Assembly (NCBI RefSeq): GCF_011064595.1
Contig: NZ_JAALJI010000015.1
Span: 122,656 to 186,655 of the forward strand
Length of the DNA: 64,000 nt
Direction of reading: 5' to 3'
Origin: Paludisphaera soli
GTDB lineage: Bacteria > Planctomycetota > Planctomycetia > Isosphaerales > Isosphaeraceae
Positions 1 through 9,066 of the stretch are shown here, in pieces. The position numbers and the translations under genes were made by a program. Below the pieces are notes generated by a model. It had not been told where the DNA came from, ran no database searches, and saw only the letters and a list, made by a program, of their open reading frames with translations. Position 1 is the first letter of the stretch. Every line of letters starts with the position of its first letter.

Positions 1-561
1 GAGACGGCCGCCAAGGTGGACCTCGTCCCCCTGACCGTGGGCGACTGGAGGGCGACCTCCTCCGTCATGGACGAGAGGATCCGGGCCATGGCCGGCGCGG
101 TGGGATACCTCTCGCGCGTCTACCGCGACCACCAGGGCCGGGCCGTCTCCGTCATGCTGATCTGCGGGCTGCCCGGCGACGTCGCCACCCACACGCCCGA
201 CGCCTGCTATCCCGGGGCCGGATACGCCCTCGGGCCCCAGGAGGTCGTCGGCGTCCGGGACGGGCTCGGCCGCTCGTCCTCGTTCCGGACCGCGACCGCG
301 ACCCGAGGCGGCGCCACGCCCTCTTCGCTGCGGATCTTCTGGGCGTGGAACGACGCCCGGGGATGGTCCGCCCCCGGCGACGCGCGATGGTCGTTCGCCT
401 CGGCCCCGGCGTTGTTCAAGCTCTACGTGATCCGAGAAACCGTCGAGGCGGGGGGCGATGCAACGGGGGACCCGTGCGTCGAATTCCTCCGCGATTTCCT
501 GCCGACGCTGGACTCCGCCCTGTTCGCGCCGGGCGGGGCCGTCGCGGCCGCCGCGCATTGA
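1..561 (+). CDS. Exosortase-associated EpsI-like protein (5' truncated)
   Basis: The reading frame is open from base 1 (codons GAG ACG GCC...), so the start lies upstream of the window; 186 codons are visible. The protein resembles the EpsI / DUF3485 family that accompanies exosortases. Family features seen are a VGDWR segment near the visible start, YLSRVYRD, and the HTPDACYPGAGY block typical of this domain. In other bacteria EpsI-like domains are fused to or encoded beside the exosortase (Xrt) that cleaves PEP-CTERM proteins. The three PEP-CTERM genes downstream fit this, so the exosortase itself is probably just upstream, out of view. The protein is inferred to act in or outside the cytoplasmic membrane. 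The family call is fairly secure; its biochemical role is not established. Confidence 0.82.
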   Translation, partial: ETAAKVDLVPLTVGDWRATSSVMDERIRAMAGAVGYLSRVYRDHQGRAVSVMLICGLPGDVATHTPDACYPGAGYALGPQEVVGVRDGLGRSSSFRTATATRGGATPSSLRIFWAWNDARGWSAPGDARWSFASAPALFKLYVIRETVEAGGDATGDPCVEFLRDFLPTLDSALFAPGGAVAAAAH

Positions 562-599
562 CCTCCATCCGTGGAAGCACGCCTCGGGAAACGACACCA

Positions 600-1373
600 A
601 TGCATCCAATCGACGTCGATCGATCCATTGAGGACATCATGAAACTCCAAATCCACCCCGTCGGCCGGCCCAGCTACCAGCACCTCAAGCTGGCGAGCGA
701 CGTGAGCTTGGCCGGCCTGCTGCTGCTGGCGACCGCCCCCCTGATCATCCTCTGCCTGATCGCCGTCCGGCTGACCTCGCGAGGGCCGGCGATCTACACC
801 CAGCGGCGGGTGGGGCTCCGGGGACGGCCGATCACGATCTACAAGATCCGGACCATGTACCAGGACTGCGAGCGGGAGACCGGCGCGGTCTGGTCGACGC
901 CGGGCGACCCGCGGGTCACCCTCGTCGGGCGGTTCCTCCGCTGGAGCCACTTCGACGAACTGCCCCAGTTGGTCAACATCCTGCTCGGGCAGATGAGCCT
1001 GGTCGGCCCCCGGCCCGAACGCCCGGAGATCATCTCCCGGATCGAGAAGGCCCTGCCCGACTACCTGAGGCGGCTGGAAGTCCGCCCCGGCCTCACCGGC
1101 CTGGCCCAGGTCCTCCAGCCTCCGGACACCGACCTCGGCAGCGTCCGGAGCAAGCTGGAGCTCGAACTCCGGTATCTCGAGCAGGCGGGCCCCTGGATGG
1201 ACGTCCGGATCCTCCTGGCCACGCCCTTGCACATCATCAGGTGCCCCAAAGACTGGATCGCCCGGATCTTCGGGTTCTCAGGCCGGGGGGCCCCGGCCCT
1301 CGAAGCGGCCGTCACGCCCGACTCCGCGGTCGGGGCCGAGGGCCCGCTCGTCCGGCCTCATTACGCGGGCTGA
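600..1373 (+). CDS. Membrane sugar transferase (initiating glycosyl-phosphate transferase)
   Basis: This 257-residue protein belongs to the bacterial sugar transferase family (PF02397). Such enzymes move a sugar-1-phosphate from a nucleotide sugar onto undecaprenyl phosphate, the first step of EPS repeat-unit assembly. Visible marks are one hydrophobic segment at about residues 33-57, KIRTM at 82-86, DELPQ at 119-123 and LVGPRPE at 134-140, the last two being the catalytic-core signatures. The length matches the short, single-helix class such as the C-terminal half of WcaJ. The ATG at 600 was chosen because the frame upstream of it overlaps the EpsI gene and looks non-coding; an in-frame ATG at 639 is the alternative. 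It probably primes the polysaccharide made by the glycosyltransferases downstream. Confidence 0.93.
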   Translation: MHPIDVDRSIEDIMKLQIHPVGRPSYQHLKLASDVSLAGLLLLATAPLIILCLIAVRLTSRGPAIYTQRRVGLRGRPITIYKIRTMYQDCERETGAVWSTPGDPRVTLVGRFLRWSHFDELPQLVNILLGQMSLVGPRPERPEIISRIEKALPDYLRRLEVRPGLTGLAQVLQPPDTDLGSVRSKLELELRYLEQAGPWMDVRILLATPLHIIRCPKDWIARIFGFSGRGAPALEAAVTPDSAVGAEGPLVRPHYAG

Positions 1374-1482
1374 CCCGGCGGACCGCGATCCGGATCTGCG
1401 CGGCCTCCTCCCCCGCGACGTCGCCGTCGTTCGGACGTCGCCCTCGGCCCCATCCCCGACCTCGAGTCCAGGCCCCAATACC

Positions 1483-4400
1483 GTGAGAAAGCTCAACCTC
1501 CCCTACCTGCTCGTCCTGCTCACGGCCGTCGCCGCCCTCGGGGCTTCGGGATATTTCCTGAACTCCTGGCAGGTCCGGCGCCAGGTGGCGTCGCTGCTGG
1601 ACCGCGCCCGCGCGGCGGAGGCGGCCGGAGACCTGGCGAAGGCCGCGGAAAGTCTCGGGCAGTACCTGAGCTTCGAGCGCGAGGACGCCGAGGGATGGAA
1701 GTGGTACGCCCGGATCCTGGACGCCTCGGATCGGGACGGGCGGGGGAAGGAACGCGCCTTCCTCGCCGGCGAGAGGGCCCTGCAGTTCGACCCGAACGAC
1801 GCGAAGCTGGAACGCCGCTGCGCCGACCTGGCGTTGGAACTCGGGCGGCACGGCGACGCCGACCGCCACGCCAAGCGGCTGCTCGCGCGGCTCGACACGG
1901 ACGCGGCGGCCGGGCCGGCGGCGGCGGAGCTGGAGGAGATGATCGGCCGGTGCGCGGCGGCGACGTCCCGGCCCGACGAGGCCGAGCAGGCGCTCCGGGC
2001 GGCCGTCGGCCACGATCCGGCCCGGATCTCCGCCTACGCCCGGCTCGCGAGCCTGCAGGCCGGCGAGCGGCGCCGCCCCGAGGAAGGGGCCGCGACGATC
2101 GACGAGATGCTCGCCAAGAACCCGACGTCGGCGCGGGCCTTGATCGCACGGTGGCGGTTCCGGGCCGAATTCCAACCGCCGGCCGATTCCGCCGACGTCG
2201 AGCGAGCCCTGGCCCTGGCCCCCGACGACCCCGACGTGCTCCTCCCCGCCGCGGTCGACTCCGAGCGGAAGGGCGACATGGCGACGGCGCGCGTCCGCTG
2301 GGCCAAGGGCCTGGAAGTCGCCCCACGGAACGAGGCGTTCGCCGTCGGCCTCGCCCGCATGGAAAGCCGCGAGCGGCGTCCCGAACGCGCCGAGGCGATC
2401 CTGCGCCGGGCGTTCGATGCGACGCCGACGGCCACCCTGGCCTTCCTGCTGGCCGACTCGCTGATCGAGCGGGGGAAGATCGAGGGGCCGGGGGGCGCCG
2501 CCGAGTCCATGGCCCTGCTGCGGAGCCAGGGGCTGGGGGACACCTACGTCCGTTACCTCGAGTCCCGGGTCCTGATGCAGTCGAGGCGATGGGACAAGGC
2601 CGCCGTCGAGATCCGCCGCGCCCGGGTCCTGCTCAAGGACGAGCCGGTCCTGACGTCCCAGCTCGACTTGATGCTGGCCGAGTGCCAGCGTCGGCTCGGC
2701 CGGGACGAGGAGCTGATCCAGACCCTCCAGCAGGCCAGCCAGGGGGAGGGCGCCGCCTCCGACGCCTCGCGACGGGAACTGGCCCGGCTGCTCGCCCTCG
2801 CCGGGAAGGTGGACCAGGCCCTGTCCGTCCTGGGGACCGCGGCCGCCGACCAGCCCGAGGCCCAGGGCGAGCTCGTCCGCCTGCTCATCCAGCGGGCCCT
2901 GCGGCAGCCCCGCGATCGTCGCGACTGGACGGCGGCCGAGCAGGCCGTGCAGCGGGCCGCGAAGGCGCGCGGGGAGTCCGACGGGACGGTCGTCCTGCTC
3001 CGCGCCGACCTGCTCGCGGCCCAGGGCCGCCTGGACGAAGCGACCTCCACGCTCGCCTCGGCGGCGGCCGGCGACCCCGCGAATCGGGCCTATCGCCTCG
3101 CTCTGGCCAGCCTGGAGGCGAGGCGAGGCCGGCTGGACGACGCCGAGCGGCGGATCGACGCGGCCGAGCGTGACCTGGGGCCGAGCGTCGACGTCCAGAT
3201 CGCGAGGCTGGAGCTGTGGGGGCTGCGCGGCGGCGAGGAGGCCGGGCGGGCGATCGCGGGGATCGCCGAGGGCCGCGAGCAGGTCGACCCGGCCGTGCGT
3301 CCCGCCCTCCTCAGGGGGCTGGCCGAGGCGGAACGTCGGCTCGGCCGGCCGGACCTCGCCCGCGGCCACCTCCGCGAGCTGGCGTCCCTCCGGGCCGACG
3401 AACTGATCGTCCGGCTGGACCTGTTCGACCTGGCCCAGGCGGCGGGCGACGCCCGGGAATCCGAAGCCCTGATCGAAAAACTGCGGAAGATCGAGGGCGA
3501 CGACGGCACCTACTGGCGGTATGGTCGCGCCAGCCTCCTGATCGCGGACGTCCGCCGGGGCGGGGGCGCGAACGCGGAGATCGACCGCAGGAAGCTCGAG
3601 GAGGCCGCCGCCCTGGAGGCCGAGATCTCCCGGCGACGGCCCGAGTGGTGGGGAGGTCCGGCGCTGGCCGGCCAGGTCGCCGAGCTTTCGGATCGCCCCG
3701 ACGAGGCGATCGCGCGCTTCACCCGGGCCCTGGAGCTGGGGAGCAACCAGCCCGAGCTGGCGCGACGACTGGTGGGCCTGCTGGATCGCCAGCATCGTCT
3801 CGACGAGCTGGACCGCCTGGCCGCCCTCTTCGGCGATCGCTCGGTCGTCCTCGAACAGGCGACGTTCATCGAGGCCCTGACGGCTCTCCGGGCGCGGGAA
3901 TTCGACCGCGCCGCGACGCTGGCCCGCCGCGTCTTCCCCGAATCCTCCACGAACTTCGCCGACCACCTGGCCCTGGGGCGGATCCTCAACACCGCCGGCC
4001 GGGGGCGGGAGGCCGTTCAGGAGTTCCGCCGCGCGACCGAACTCGCAGCCGGATCGCCGGAGGCCTGGTTGACGCTCGTCGCGTCGCTGGTCGGCGAGGG
4101 GCGGCTCGACGAGGCGAAGGCCGCCATGGAGGCCGCCCGGAAGGCGCTCCCGCCCGGCCGGACCGCCCTGATGACCCTCGCCCAATGCCACGCGGCGCTG
4201 GGGGAAGTCGACCAGGCCCGGAAGCTCTTCGACCAGGGGCTGGCCGACGCCAAGAATCCCCCCGATCGCGGCGAACTCCGCGCCGCGACGCTCTTCTTCG
4301 CCAGGCATGGCCGATCGGCCCAGGCGACCGGCCTGATCGACCGGCTGGAGGCCCTCCCCGCGGCGTCGGCCCAGGATCGCGCCTGGAACCGCCGGGCGCG

Positions 4401-5700
4401 AGGGCTCGTGCTGTCGACGACCGGACGGCCCGAGGACCTGGACGCGGCCTTGCGGCTCGTCGACCAGAACCTCGCGGCCGCCCCGGACGGGATCGAAGAC
4501 CTCCGGCTCAAGGCGGCGATCCTCTCCCAGCGGCCGGCCGGGCGGGCGGAGGCGGTCGCCATCCTCGAACGGCTCCGCGGCGACCAGAGGTTCGGCGCCG
4601 AGGACCACTTCCTGCTGGCGCGGACCTACCTGGCCCTGAAGGACTGGAGCAAGGCGAAGCCGGAGTTTCAGGCCGCGCTGGAGGGCCGGCCGGCCGACCC
4701 GGAGTCGCTGACCGCGTACGCCGAAGCCTCCATCCAGAACGGCGAGGCCGAGGCGGCCGGCGAATCGATCGCGAGGCTGGAGTCCGTCGCGCCGGAGGCC
4801 CTCGAGACGGCCCAGCTCAAGGCCCGGCGGCTGGCCGCCCTGGGGCGGGCCGAGGAGGCGGTCCCTCTCCTCAAGCAGCACGCGCAGGCGCACGCCGACC
4901 GCCGCGAGCGCGTCGCCCTGACCCTGGAGGCGATCGGCCGACCGGAGGCGGCCGAGGAACTCTTCCGGGCCCTGGCGGCGGAGGCCCCCGGCGCGGGGGG
5001 GCGGCTGGCGCTCGCCTCGTTCCTCGTCCGCGGGAAGCGGACCGCCGAGGCGCTCGACGCCCTGGAGGAAGCCTGGAAGGTCCCCCCGGAACCGATTGAG
5101 CCGCTGGCCGCCGCCAGCGTGGAGGCGGTCGTGCGATCGCAGGCCGACCAGGCGCAGCGGGGCAGGGTCGAGGGGTGGCTCCGGGGGGCCCTCCGCCGGC
5201 AGCCCGACAGCCTCCCGCTCCAGTTCCACCTGGCCACCCTGCACCTGTTCCAGGAGCGTTACGACGAGGCCGAGGCGATCTACCGCCGCCTCGAGGCCCA
5301 GGACCCCAGCAACGCGGCGGTCCTGGACAACCACGCCTGGCTGCTCGCCGTCCAGGGCGTCCGGCTCGACGAGGCGCTCGCGCTGAGCGAACGCTGCCTC
5401 GCCCTGGCCGGCCCCGCCCCCGAGGCGCTCAACACGAGGGCCCTGGTCGCCATCGGCCTGAAGCGTCCCTCGGAAGCGATCGCCGACCTCGACCGGGCCG
5501 TCGCCGCCGGGTCGCCGACGCCGGAAATGTACCTCCACCTGGCCCGGGCCCAGATGCTGACTTCGAACCGCCAGGCGGCCGCCCGGGCCCTGGAGGACGC
5601 GGGGAGGGTCGGCCTGTCGGCCGAATCCCTCCACCCCCGAGAACAGGCGGAGTTGCGTCGCTTGACCGAGGAGCTAAAGGGAACCCCGGATCCCCGCTAG
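1483..5700 (+). CDS. Giant membrane-anchored TPR-repeat protein
   Basis: A 1405-residue protein with a GTG start. An N-terminal hydrophobic segment (about residues 7-25) is followed by an almost uninterrupted series of alanine- and leucine-rich helical repeats of TPR type, for example the AAGDLAKAAESLGQYL and LYDEAEAIYRRLEAQDPSNA-like units near each end. There are no enzymatic motifs. Large TPR proteins are frequent in exosortase/EPS loci, where they are thought to scaffold polymerisation and export. The topology implies an inner-membrane anchor with the repeats outside the cytoplasm. It lies 109 bases after the sugar transferase and before the PEP-CTERM genes, which supports a role in EPS export or assembly. 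Specific partners cannot be read from sequence. Confidence 0.85.
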   Translation: MRKLNLPYLLVLLTAVAALGASGYFLNSWQVRRQVASLLDRARAAEAAGDLAKAAESLGQYLSFEREDAEGWKWYARILDASDRDGRGKERAFLAGERALQFDPNDAKLERRCADLALELGRHGDADRHAKRLLARLDTDAAAGPAAAELEEMIGRCAAATSRPDEAEQALRAAVGHDPARISAYARLASLQAGERRRPEEGAATIDEMLAKNPTSARALIARWRFRAEFQPPADSADVERALALAPDDPDVLLPAAVDSERKGDMATARVRWAKGLEVAPRNEAFAVGLARMESRERRPERAEAILRRAFDATPTATLAFLLADSLIERGKIEGPGGAAESMALLRSQGLGDTYVRYLESRVLMQSRRWDKAAVEIRRARVLLKDEPVLTSQLDLMLAECQRRLGRDEELIQTLQQASQGEGAASDASRRELARLLALAGKVDQALSVLGTAAADQPEAQGELVRLLIQRALRQPRDRRDWTAAEQAVQRAAKARGESDGTVVLLRADLLAAQGRLDEATSTLASAAAGDPANRAYRLALASLEARRGRLDDAERRIDAAERDLGPSVDVQIARLELWGLRGGEEAGRAIAGIAEGREQVDPAVRPALLRGLAEAERRLGRPDLARGHLRELASLRADELIVRLDLFDLAQAAGDARESEALIEKLRKIEGDDGTYWRYGRASLLIADVRRGGGANAEIDRRKLEEAAALEAEISRRRPEWWGGPALAGQVAELSDRPDEAIARFTRALELGSNQPELARRLVGLLDRQHRLDELDRLAALFGDRSVVLEQATFIEALTALRAREFDRAATLARRVFPESSTNFADHLALGRILNTAGRGREAVQEFRRATELAAGSPEAWLTLVASLVGEGRLDEAKAAMEAARKALPPGRTALMTLAQCHAALGEVDQARKLFDQGLADAKNPPDRGELRAATLFFARHGRSAQATGLIDRLEALPAASAQDRAWNRRARGLVLSTTGRPEDLDAALRLVDQNLAAAPDGIEDLRLKAAILSQRPAGRAEAVAILERLRGDQRFGAEDHFLLARTYLALKDWSKAKPEFQAALEGRPADPESLTAYAEASIQNGEAEAAGESIARLESVAPEALETAQLKARRLAALGRAEEAVPLLKQHAQAHADRRERVALTLEAIGRPEAAEELFRALAAEAPGAGGRLALASFLVRGKRTAEALDALEEAWKVPPEPIEPLAAASVEAVVRSQADQAQRGRVEGWLRGALRRQPDSLPLQFHLATLHLFQERYDEAEAIYRRLEAQDPSNAAVLDNHAWLLAVQGVRLDEALALSERCLALAGPAPEALNTRALVAIGLKRPSEAIADLDRAVAAGSPTPEMYLHLARAQMLTSNRQAAARALEDAGRVGLSAESLHPREQAELRRLTEELKGTPDPR

Positions 5701-6001
5701 AGCCCCGTCGTCCCGTCGCCCCTTACGAAGGAGGTGCCATCCGGATCGTCCTCGACGTCGTCGCCCGACCTTGAGCCTTCCTCAGACGCGCCGACGCACG
5801 ATCGCCTTCGCGACGCCTCGGACGCCGAAGGCCGTCCGCACCGGGACTCGGTCCGTTCGACTCGACCGAGCCGTCCCCGCAAACCAAGCACTCGAACCCC
5901 GACCAGCGTTGTTCGGGGAGACCCCAGTCCGACGAGACGCCACCCCCGCTCGCGGTGGAGACGTCCCTCATGTTCCAGGAAACGCTCCGGAGGATTTCCC
6001 C
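5701..6001 (+). promoter_or_regulatory. Leader region of first PEP-CTERM gene
   Basis: A 301-base gap with no convincing gene. Its last ~30 bases (from 5972) carry GTTCCAGG, five variable bases, then CTCCGGAGGATT (5985-5996), with the Shine-Dalgarno GGAGG eight bases before the ATG. The same arrangement recurs before the second PEP-CTERM gene (7053-7077), so the leader was duplicated with the gene. No clear -35/-10 pair was recognised. Confidence 0.5.
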
Positions 6002-6700
6002 ATGTCTGTCAAGATGATCCGACTCGCTTCCGCGCTCGCGGTCGCCCTGGCCGCGACGACCTGGGCGGCCCCGTCCGCCTCGGCCCTCAGCACCACCTAC
6101 GCCCTCTCGACGAACATCACGAACAACGGCAACTCCTACGTGGGGAACCAGCTGTTCGTGGACGTCAACGACGTCGCCGGCCAGCCCCAGCAGGTCGACT
6201 TCGTGTTCCGCAACGTCGGCCCGGTCGCTTCCTCGATCACCGACGTCTACTTCGACGACGGTACGCTCCTCACGCTGCTCTCCACCACGGTGAACAGCAG
6301 CGCCGGGGTCGCCTTCAGCGCGGGTGCCAGCCCCGGCAATCTTCCCGGCGGGAACGCGGTCAACTTCCAGACCACGGCGGGCTTCTCGGCCGACTCGGAC
6401 TCGCCCGTGTCGACTAACGGCGTCAATCCCGGCGAGTACCTCACCGTGCGGTTCGCCTTGCAGGGCGTCCAGACCTATGCCAGCGTCATCAACGCGCTCG
6501 CCCTGGGGCTCGCCAACCCGGGCGTGAACTACACCGGCGCCCTCCGCATCGGCGTCCACGTCCAGGCGATCAGCCCGCAGGGGGGTAGCGACAGCTACAT
6601 CAACGGCGAGCCGGTTCCGGAGCCGTCGACGCTGGCGATCGCCGGCCTCGGGGCGCTGGGGATGATCGGCTACGGCCTCCGCCGCCGCGCCCGCTCCTGA
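6002..6700 (+). CDS. PEP-CTERM sorting domain protein, tandem copy 1
   Basis: A 232-residue exported protein. A cleavable signal peptide ends around ASA-L (about residue 29). The C-terminus has the PEP-CTERM tripartite signal: VPEPSTL, a hydrophobic helix (AIAGLGALGMIGYGL), then an RRRARS basic tail. Such signals direct exosortase processing and surface display or release into the EPS matrix. The body between the two signals is a beta-rich domain without a named family that I recognise; it contains motifs such as QLFVDV, VDFVFRN and VYFDDG. The ATG at 6002 follows GGAGG by eight bases; longer upstream frames lack a signal peptide. It has two homologues immediately downstream. Confidence 0.93.
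   Translation: MSVKMIRLASALAVALAATTWAAPSASALSTTYALSTNITNNGNSYVGNQLFVDVNDVAGQPQQVDFVFRNVGPVASSITDVYFDDGTLLTLLSTTVNSSAGVAFSAGASPGNLPGGNAVNFQTTAGFSADSDSPVSTNGVNPGEYLTVRFALQGVQTYASVINALALGLANPGVNYTGALRIGVHVQAISPQGGSDSYINGEPVPEPSTLAIAGLGALGMIGYGLRRRARS
6605..6684 (+). repeat. 80-nt segment shared exactly with copy 2 (7691-7770)
   Basis: The DNA coding for the PEP-CTERM tail is identical over 80 bases in the first and second paralogue. The third copy (about 8563 onward) matches over 32 and 21 bases around one mismatch. A second exact match of about 52 bases covers the signal-peptide junction (6061-6112 and 7141-7192). The gene centres have diverged more. Confidence 0.85.
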
Positions 6701-7081
6701 CCGCCGGAGCCGAGGCGGTCGTCGCGAGCTTGGGGCTCGCGACGGCCGCCTCGACCCGGATCCGCGAACGGATTCCCCCCGACGAAGACGGCCGATCGCG
6801 ATCCGCCCGGCGGCTCATCCGAGCCCGGGGGATCCTCCGTCGTCGCCTTCGCTTGACGTCGAGCCTTCCACATCCGATGCCAAGGACGTCGATCTGGAAG
6901 GCATCCCCTCTCGGGTCCCGGCCCGACCTCTCGGCCGGCCCCCGCGTCCCGCCCTCCGGATCCCGATCGACGATGCTCGGGGAGTTTCCAGCCCGAATCG
7001 ACAACCGTCGGGATCGCGACGATGCTCAGACCACAGGGAAGACGTTTCTTTCGTTCCAGGGATCACTCCGGAGGATTCTCC
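6701..7081 (+). other. Spacer between PEP-CTERM copies 1 and 2
   Basis: A 381-base gap with no gene that can be supported. The only recognisable element is the duplicated leader at its end: GTTCCAGG at 7053-7060 and CTCCGGAGGATT at 7066-7077, providing GGAGG seven bases before the ATG at 7082. No terminator hairpin obvious enough to call follows copy 1. Confidence 0.4.
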
Positions 7082-7789
7082 ATGCCCGCCAAACTGCTGC
7101 GATTCGGTTCCGCGCTCGCGATCGCCCTGGCCGTGGCGTCCTGGGCGGCCCCGTCCGCCTCGGCCCTCAGCACCACCTACGCCCTCTCGACGCTCCTCAC
7201 AGACGACGACAACCCCTACGTAGGCGGCCAACTGTTCGTGGACGTCGTGGACGTCGCCGGCCAGCCCCAGCAGGTCGACTTCGTGTTCCGCAACACCGGC
7301 CCGATCGCCTCGACGATCACCGACGTCTACTTCGACGACGGCGCGCTCCTGGGGATCAACTCGACGACGGTGGCGAGCAGTCCCACCGTAGCGTTCAGCC
7401 AGAACGCCTCCCCGCCCCAACTGCCGGGCGGCACCACGGTCGATTTCAACACGTCGGCGGGCTTCTCGGCCGACTCCGACCCGCCGGTGATTCAGAACGG
7501 GGTCAACCCCGGCCAGTTCCTCACGATCCGGTACGACCTGCAGGCCGGCAAGGTTTACGCCGACGTGATCAGCGCGATCGCCCTGGCGTTCACCAACCTG
7601 AACACGGACATCGATGGCGGCCTGCGCATCGGCGTCCACGTCCAGGCCATCGACCCGACGGGCAACAACGGCAGCGACAGCTACATGCTCGGCGAGCCGG
7701 TTCCGGAGCCGTCGACGCTGGCGATCGCCGGCCTCGGGGCGCTGGGGATGATCGGCTACGGCCTCCGCCGTCGCCGCGCCCAGGCCTGA
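7082..7789 (+). CDS. PEP-CTERM sorting domain protein, tandem copy 2
   Basis: A 235-residue paralogue of the gene at 6002 with the same layout: signal peptide ending near ASA-L (about residue 29), a beta-rich central domain, and a C-terminal VPEPSTL signal with hydrophobic helix and RRRRAQA tail. The centre differs by many substitutions and small indels, but the ends are nearly identical at DNA level. Predicted to be exported by Sec, processed by an exosortase and placed on the surface or in the EPS matrix. The start has GGAGG seven bases upstream and the same leader as copy 1. No enzymatic residues stand out, so a structural matrix role is inferred. Confidence 0.93.
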   Translation: MPAKLLRFGSALAIALAVASWAAPSASALSTTYALSTLLTDDDNPYVGGQLFVDVVDVAGQPQQVDFVFRNTGPIASTITDVYFDDGALLGINSTTVASSPTVAFSQNASPPQLPGGTTVDFNTSAGFSADSDPPVIQNGVNPGQFLTIRYDLQAGKVYADVISAIALAFTNLNTDIDGGLRIGVHVQAIDPTGNNGSDSYMLGEPVPEPSTLAIAGLGALGMIGYGLRRRRAQA

Positions 7790-7810
7790 GCCTCCGCCCT
7801 CGAATCGGCT

Positions 7811-7839
7811 CCCGCCCCCGGCCTGGCCGGGGGGCGGGG
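7811..7839 (+). terminator. GC-rich hairpin after PEP-CTERM copy 2
   Basis: CCCGCCCCCGGCC pairs with GGCCGGGGGGCGGG, leaving one bulged G and a very tight centre. It lies 22 bases after the stop of copy 2, and a short T run (7851-7854) comes about a dozen bases later. It could attenuate readthrough into copy 3. It was found by eye and not folded. Confidence 0.45.
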
Positions 7840-7938
7840 TCGGCGGCGGATTTTCGTCGCCGGGAGGGGGCGGCCCCGATCGGGGCCTCTCCTTCCTCGT
7901 CGTCACCGTCCGATTTTCAACTGGGGGGTTTCTTCTTC

Positions 7939-8652
7939 ATGTCTCCAAAACTAGCGCGGATCGGTTTATCGCTCGCGATCGTCCTGGCCTGGGCGGCCCC
8001 GCCGGCCTCGGCCCTGACGACCACTTACAACCTCGCGACGAACATCACGAATACGTCGACCTCCGTCGGCGGCCAACTCTTCGTGGACGTCGTCAGCATC
8101 TCCGGTCAGCCCAACCGGGTCGATTTCGTGTTCCGCAACGAGGGGCCGCGTCCCTCGTCGATCGGTGCCGTCTATTTCGACGACGATTCCCTCTTGACGC
8201 TGCTCCCCACGACCGTGCGCAACGACACCGGCGTGTGGTTCAGCGCGGGCGCCAACCCGGCCAACCTCCCCGGTTCGAGCGCCTGGAATTTCCACGCGAC
8301 GTCGAACTTCTCGGCCGACGCCAACCTTTCGGACCTGGTGTTCGGCGTCAACCCGGGCGAGCGGCTCACCATGAGGTTCGGCCTGCAAGGGGGCCGGACC
8401 TACGCCAACGTGATCCACGCGATCAATCTGGCGGGGACCAATCCGACCCGGGACCTGCCGGGAGGCCTTCGCATCGGTGCCAGCGTCCTCTTGCCGAGCC
8501 TCGGGATCCTCTGGGGCGACCCCTGCTACGACAGCTATCTCCTGAGCGCGCCCGTGCCGGTGCCGGAGCCGTCGACGCTGGCGATCGCCGGCCTAGGGGC
8601 GCTGGGGATGATCGGCCATGGACTTCGCCGCAGTCGCCGCGAACGAGCCTGA
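7939..8652 (+). CDS. PEP-CTERM sorting domain protein, tandem copy 3
   Basis: A 237-residue, more divergent paralogue. It keeps the signal peptide (LAWAAPPASA), the motifs QLFVDV, VDFVFRN and VYFDDD, and the tail VPEPSTLAIAGLGALGMIG followed by RRSRRERA. A short insertion before the sorting signal contains a lone cysteine (GDPCYDSY) that is absent from copies 1 and 2. Its leader is unlike theirs: GGGGGG at about 7923-7928 precedes the ATG at 7939. Role inferred as for the other copies: an exported, exosortase-processed matrix or surface protein. Confidence 0.92.
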   Translation: MSPKLARIGLSLAIVLAWAAPPASALTTTYNLATNITNTSTSVGGQLFVDVVSISGQPNRVDFVFRNEGPRPSSIGAVYFDDDSLLTLLPTTVRNDTGVWFSAGANPANLPGSSAWNFHATSNFSADANLSDLVFGVNPGERLTMRFGLQGGRTYANVIHAINLAGTNPTRDLPGGLRIGASVLLPSLGILWGDPCYDSYLLSAPVPVPEPSTLAIAGLGALGMIGHGLRRSRRERA

Positions 8653-9066
8653 GCCGCGGATCAGCTCGCGGACGGCGCGAGCCGGGACCGACGCCGTTGG
8701 TCGGACTCCCCGGCCGCTCGTCCACGCGCCACGTCGCGTGGACCCGAACGACCACCCAACGCCCCGCGCATCGCGTCGACTCTTGTTGATTTTTCTCACA
8801 CGTCCTTGCGACCGGCCACGCAGAGTCGTACTGATGATGCATGGACTCTTGAATTGCGACACGGGCCCTCGATGGCGCCCCTCGCGTCGCGTCGACGGTC
8901 CCCGCGTTCGATGCCGAACGGAAGCGACCAGGCCCCGGGGCTCCTCGCTGCAACCGACGGGGACGGAGTCCGCCCGGGCCCCGAAAAGCGGCCCTCCCCG
9001 GGGCGCCTCATCCATCCAGATCGACGCCCGACGGCCTCGGGCGGCGGTCGATTCCGAGGGACGCCC
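8653..9066 (+). other. Non-coding gap before the glycosyltransferase block
   Basis: A 414-base interval without a supportable gene. The frame of the following glycosyltransferase stays open back to 8806, but that extension is arginine/proline-rich and lacks a ribosome binding site, so I treat it as non-coding. An AT-richer patch at about 8781-8800 (TCTTGTTGATTTTTCTCACA) and the repeated octamer GACTCTTG mark a possible promoter zone for the block. No precise promoter can be assigned. Confidence 0.35.

Noticed and set aside
1312..5634. An open frame of more than 1400 codons antisense to the TPR gene
   Set aside because: It mirrors the TPR gene in GC-rich sequence and yields proline/glycine/arginine-rich sequence without domains. 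The plus-strand frame has a membrane anchor and regular repeats.
8806..8834. TTGCGA-N17-TACTGA as a promoter before the GT block
   Set aside because: The -10 match is poor and the sequence lies in a region of mixed composition; not strong enough to call.
8806..9066. An upstream ATG extension of the GT2 glycosyltransferase
   Set aside because: The 87 added residues are arginine/proline-rich with no conservation cues, and the GTG at 9067 lies closer to the GT2 core.
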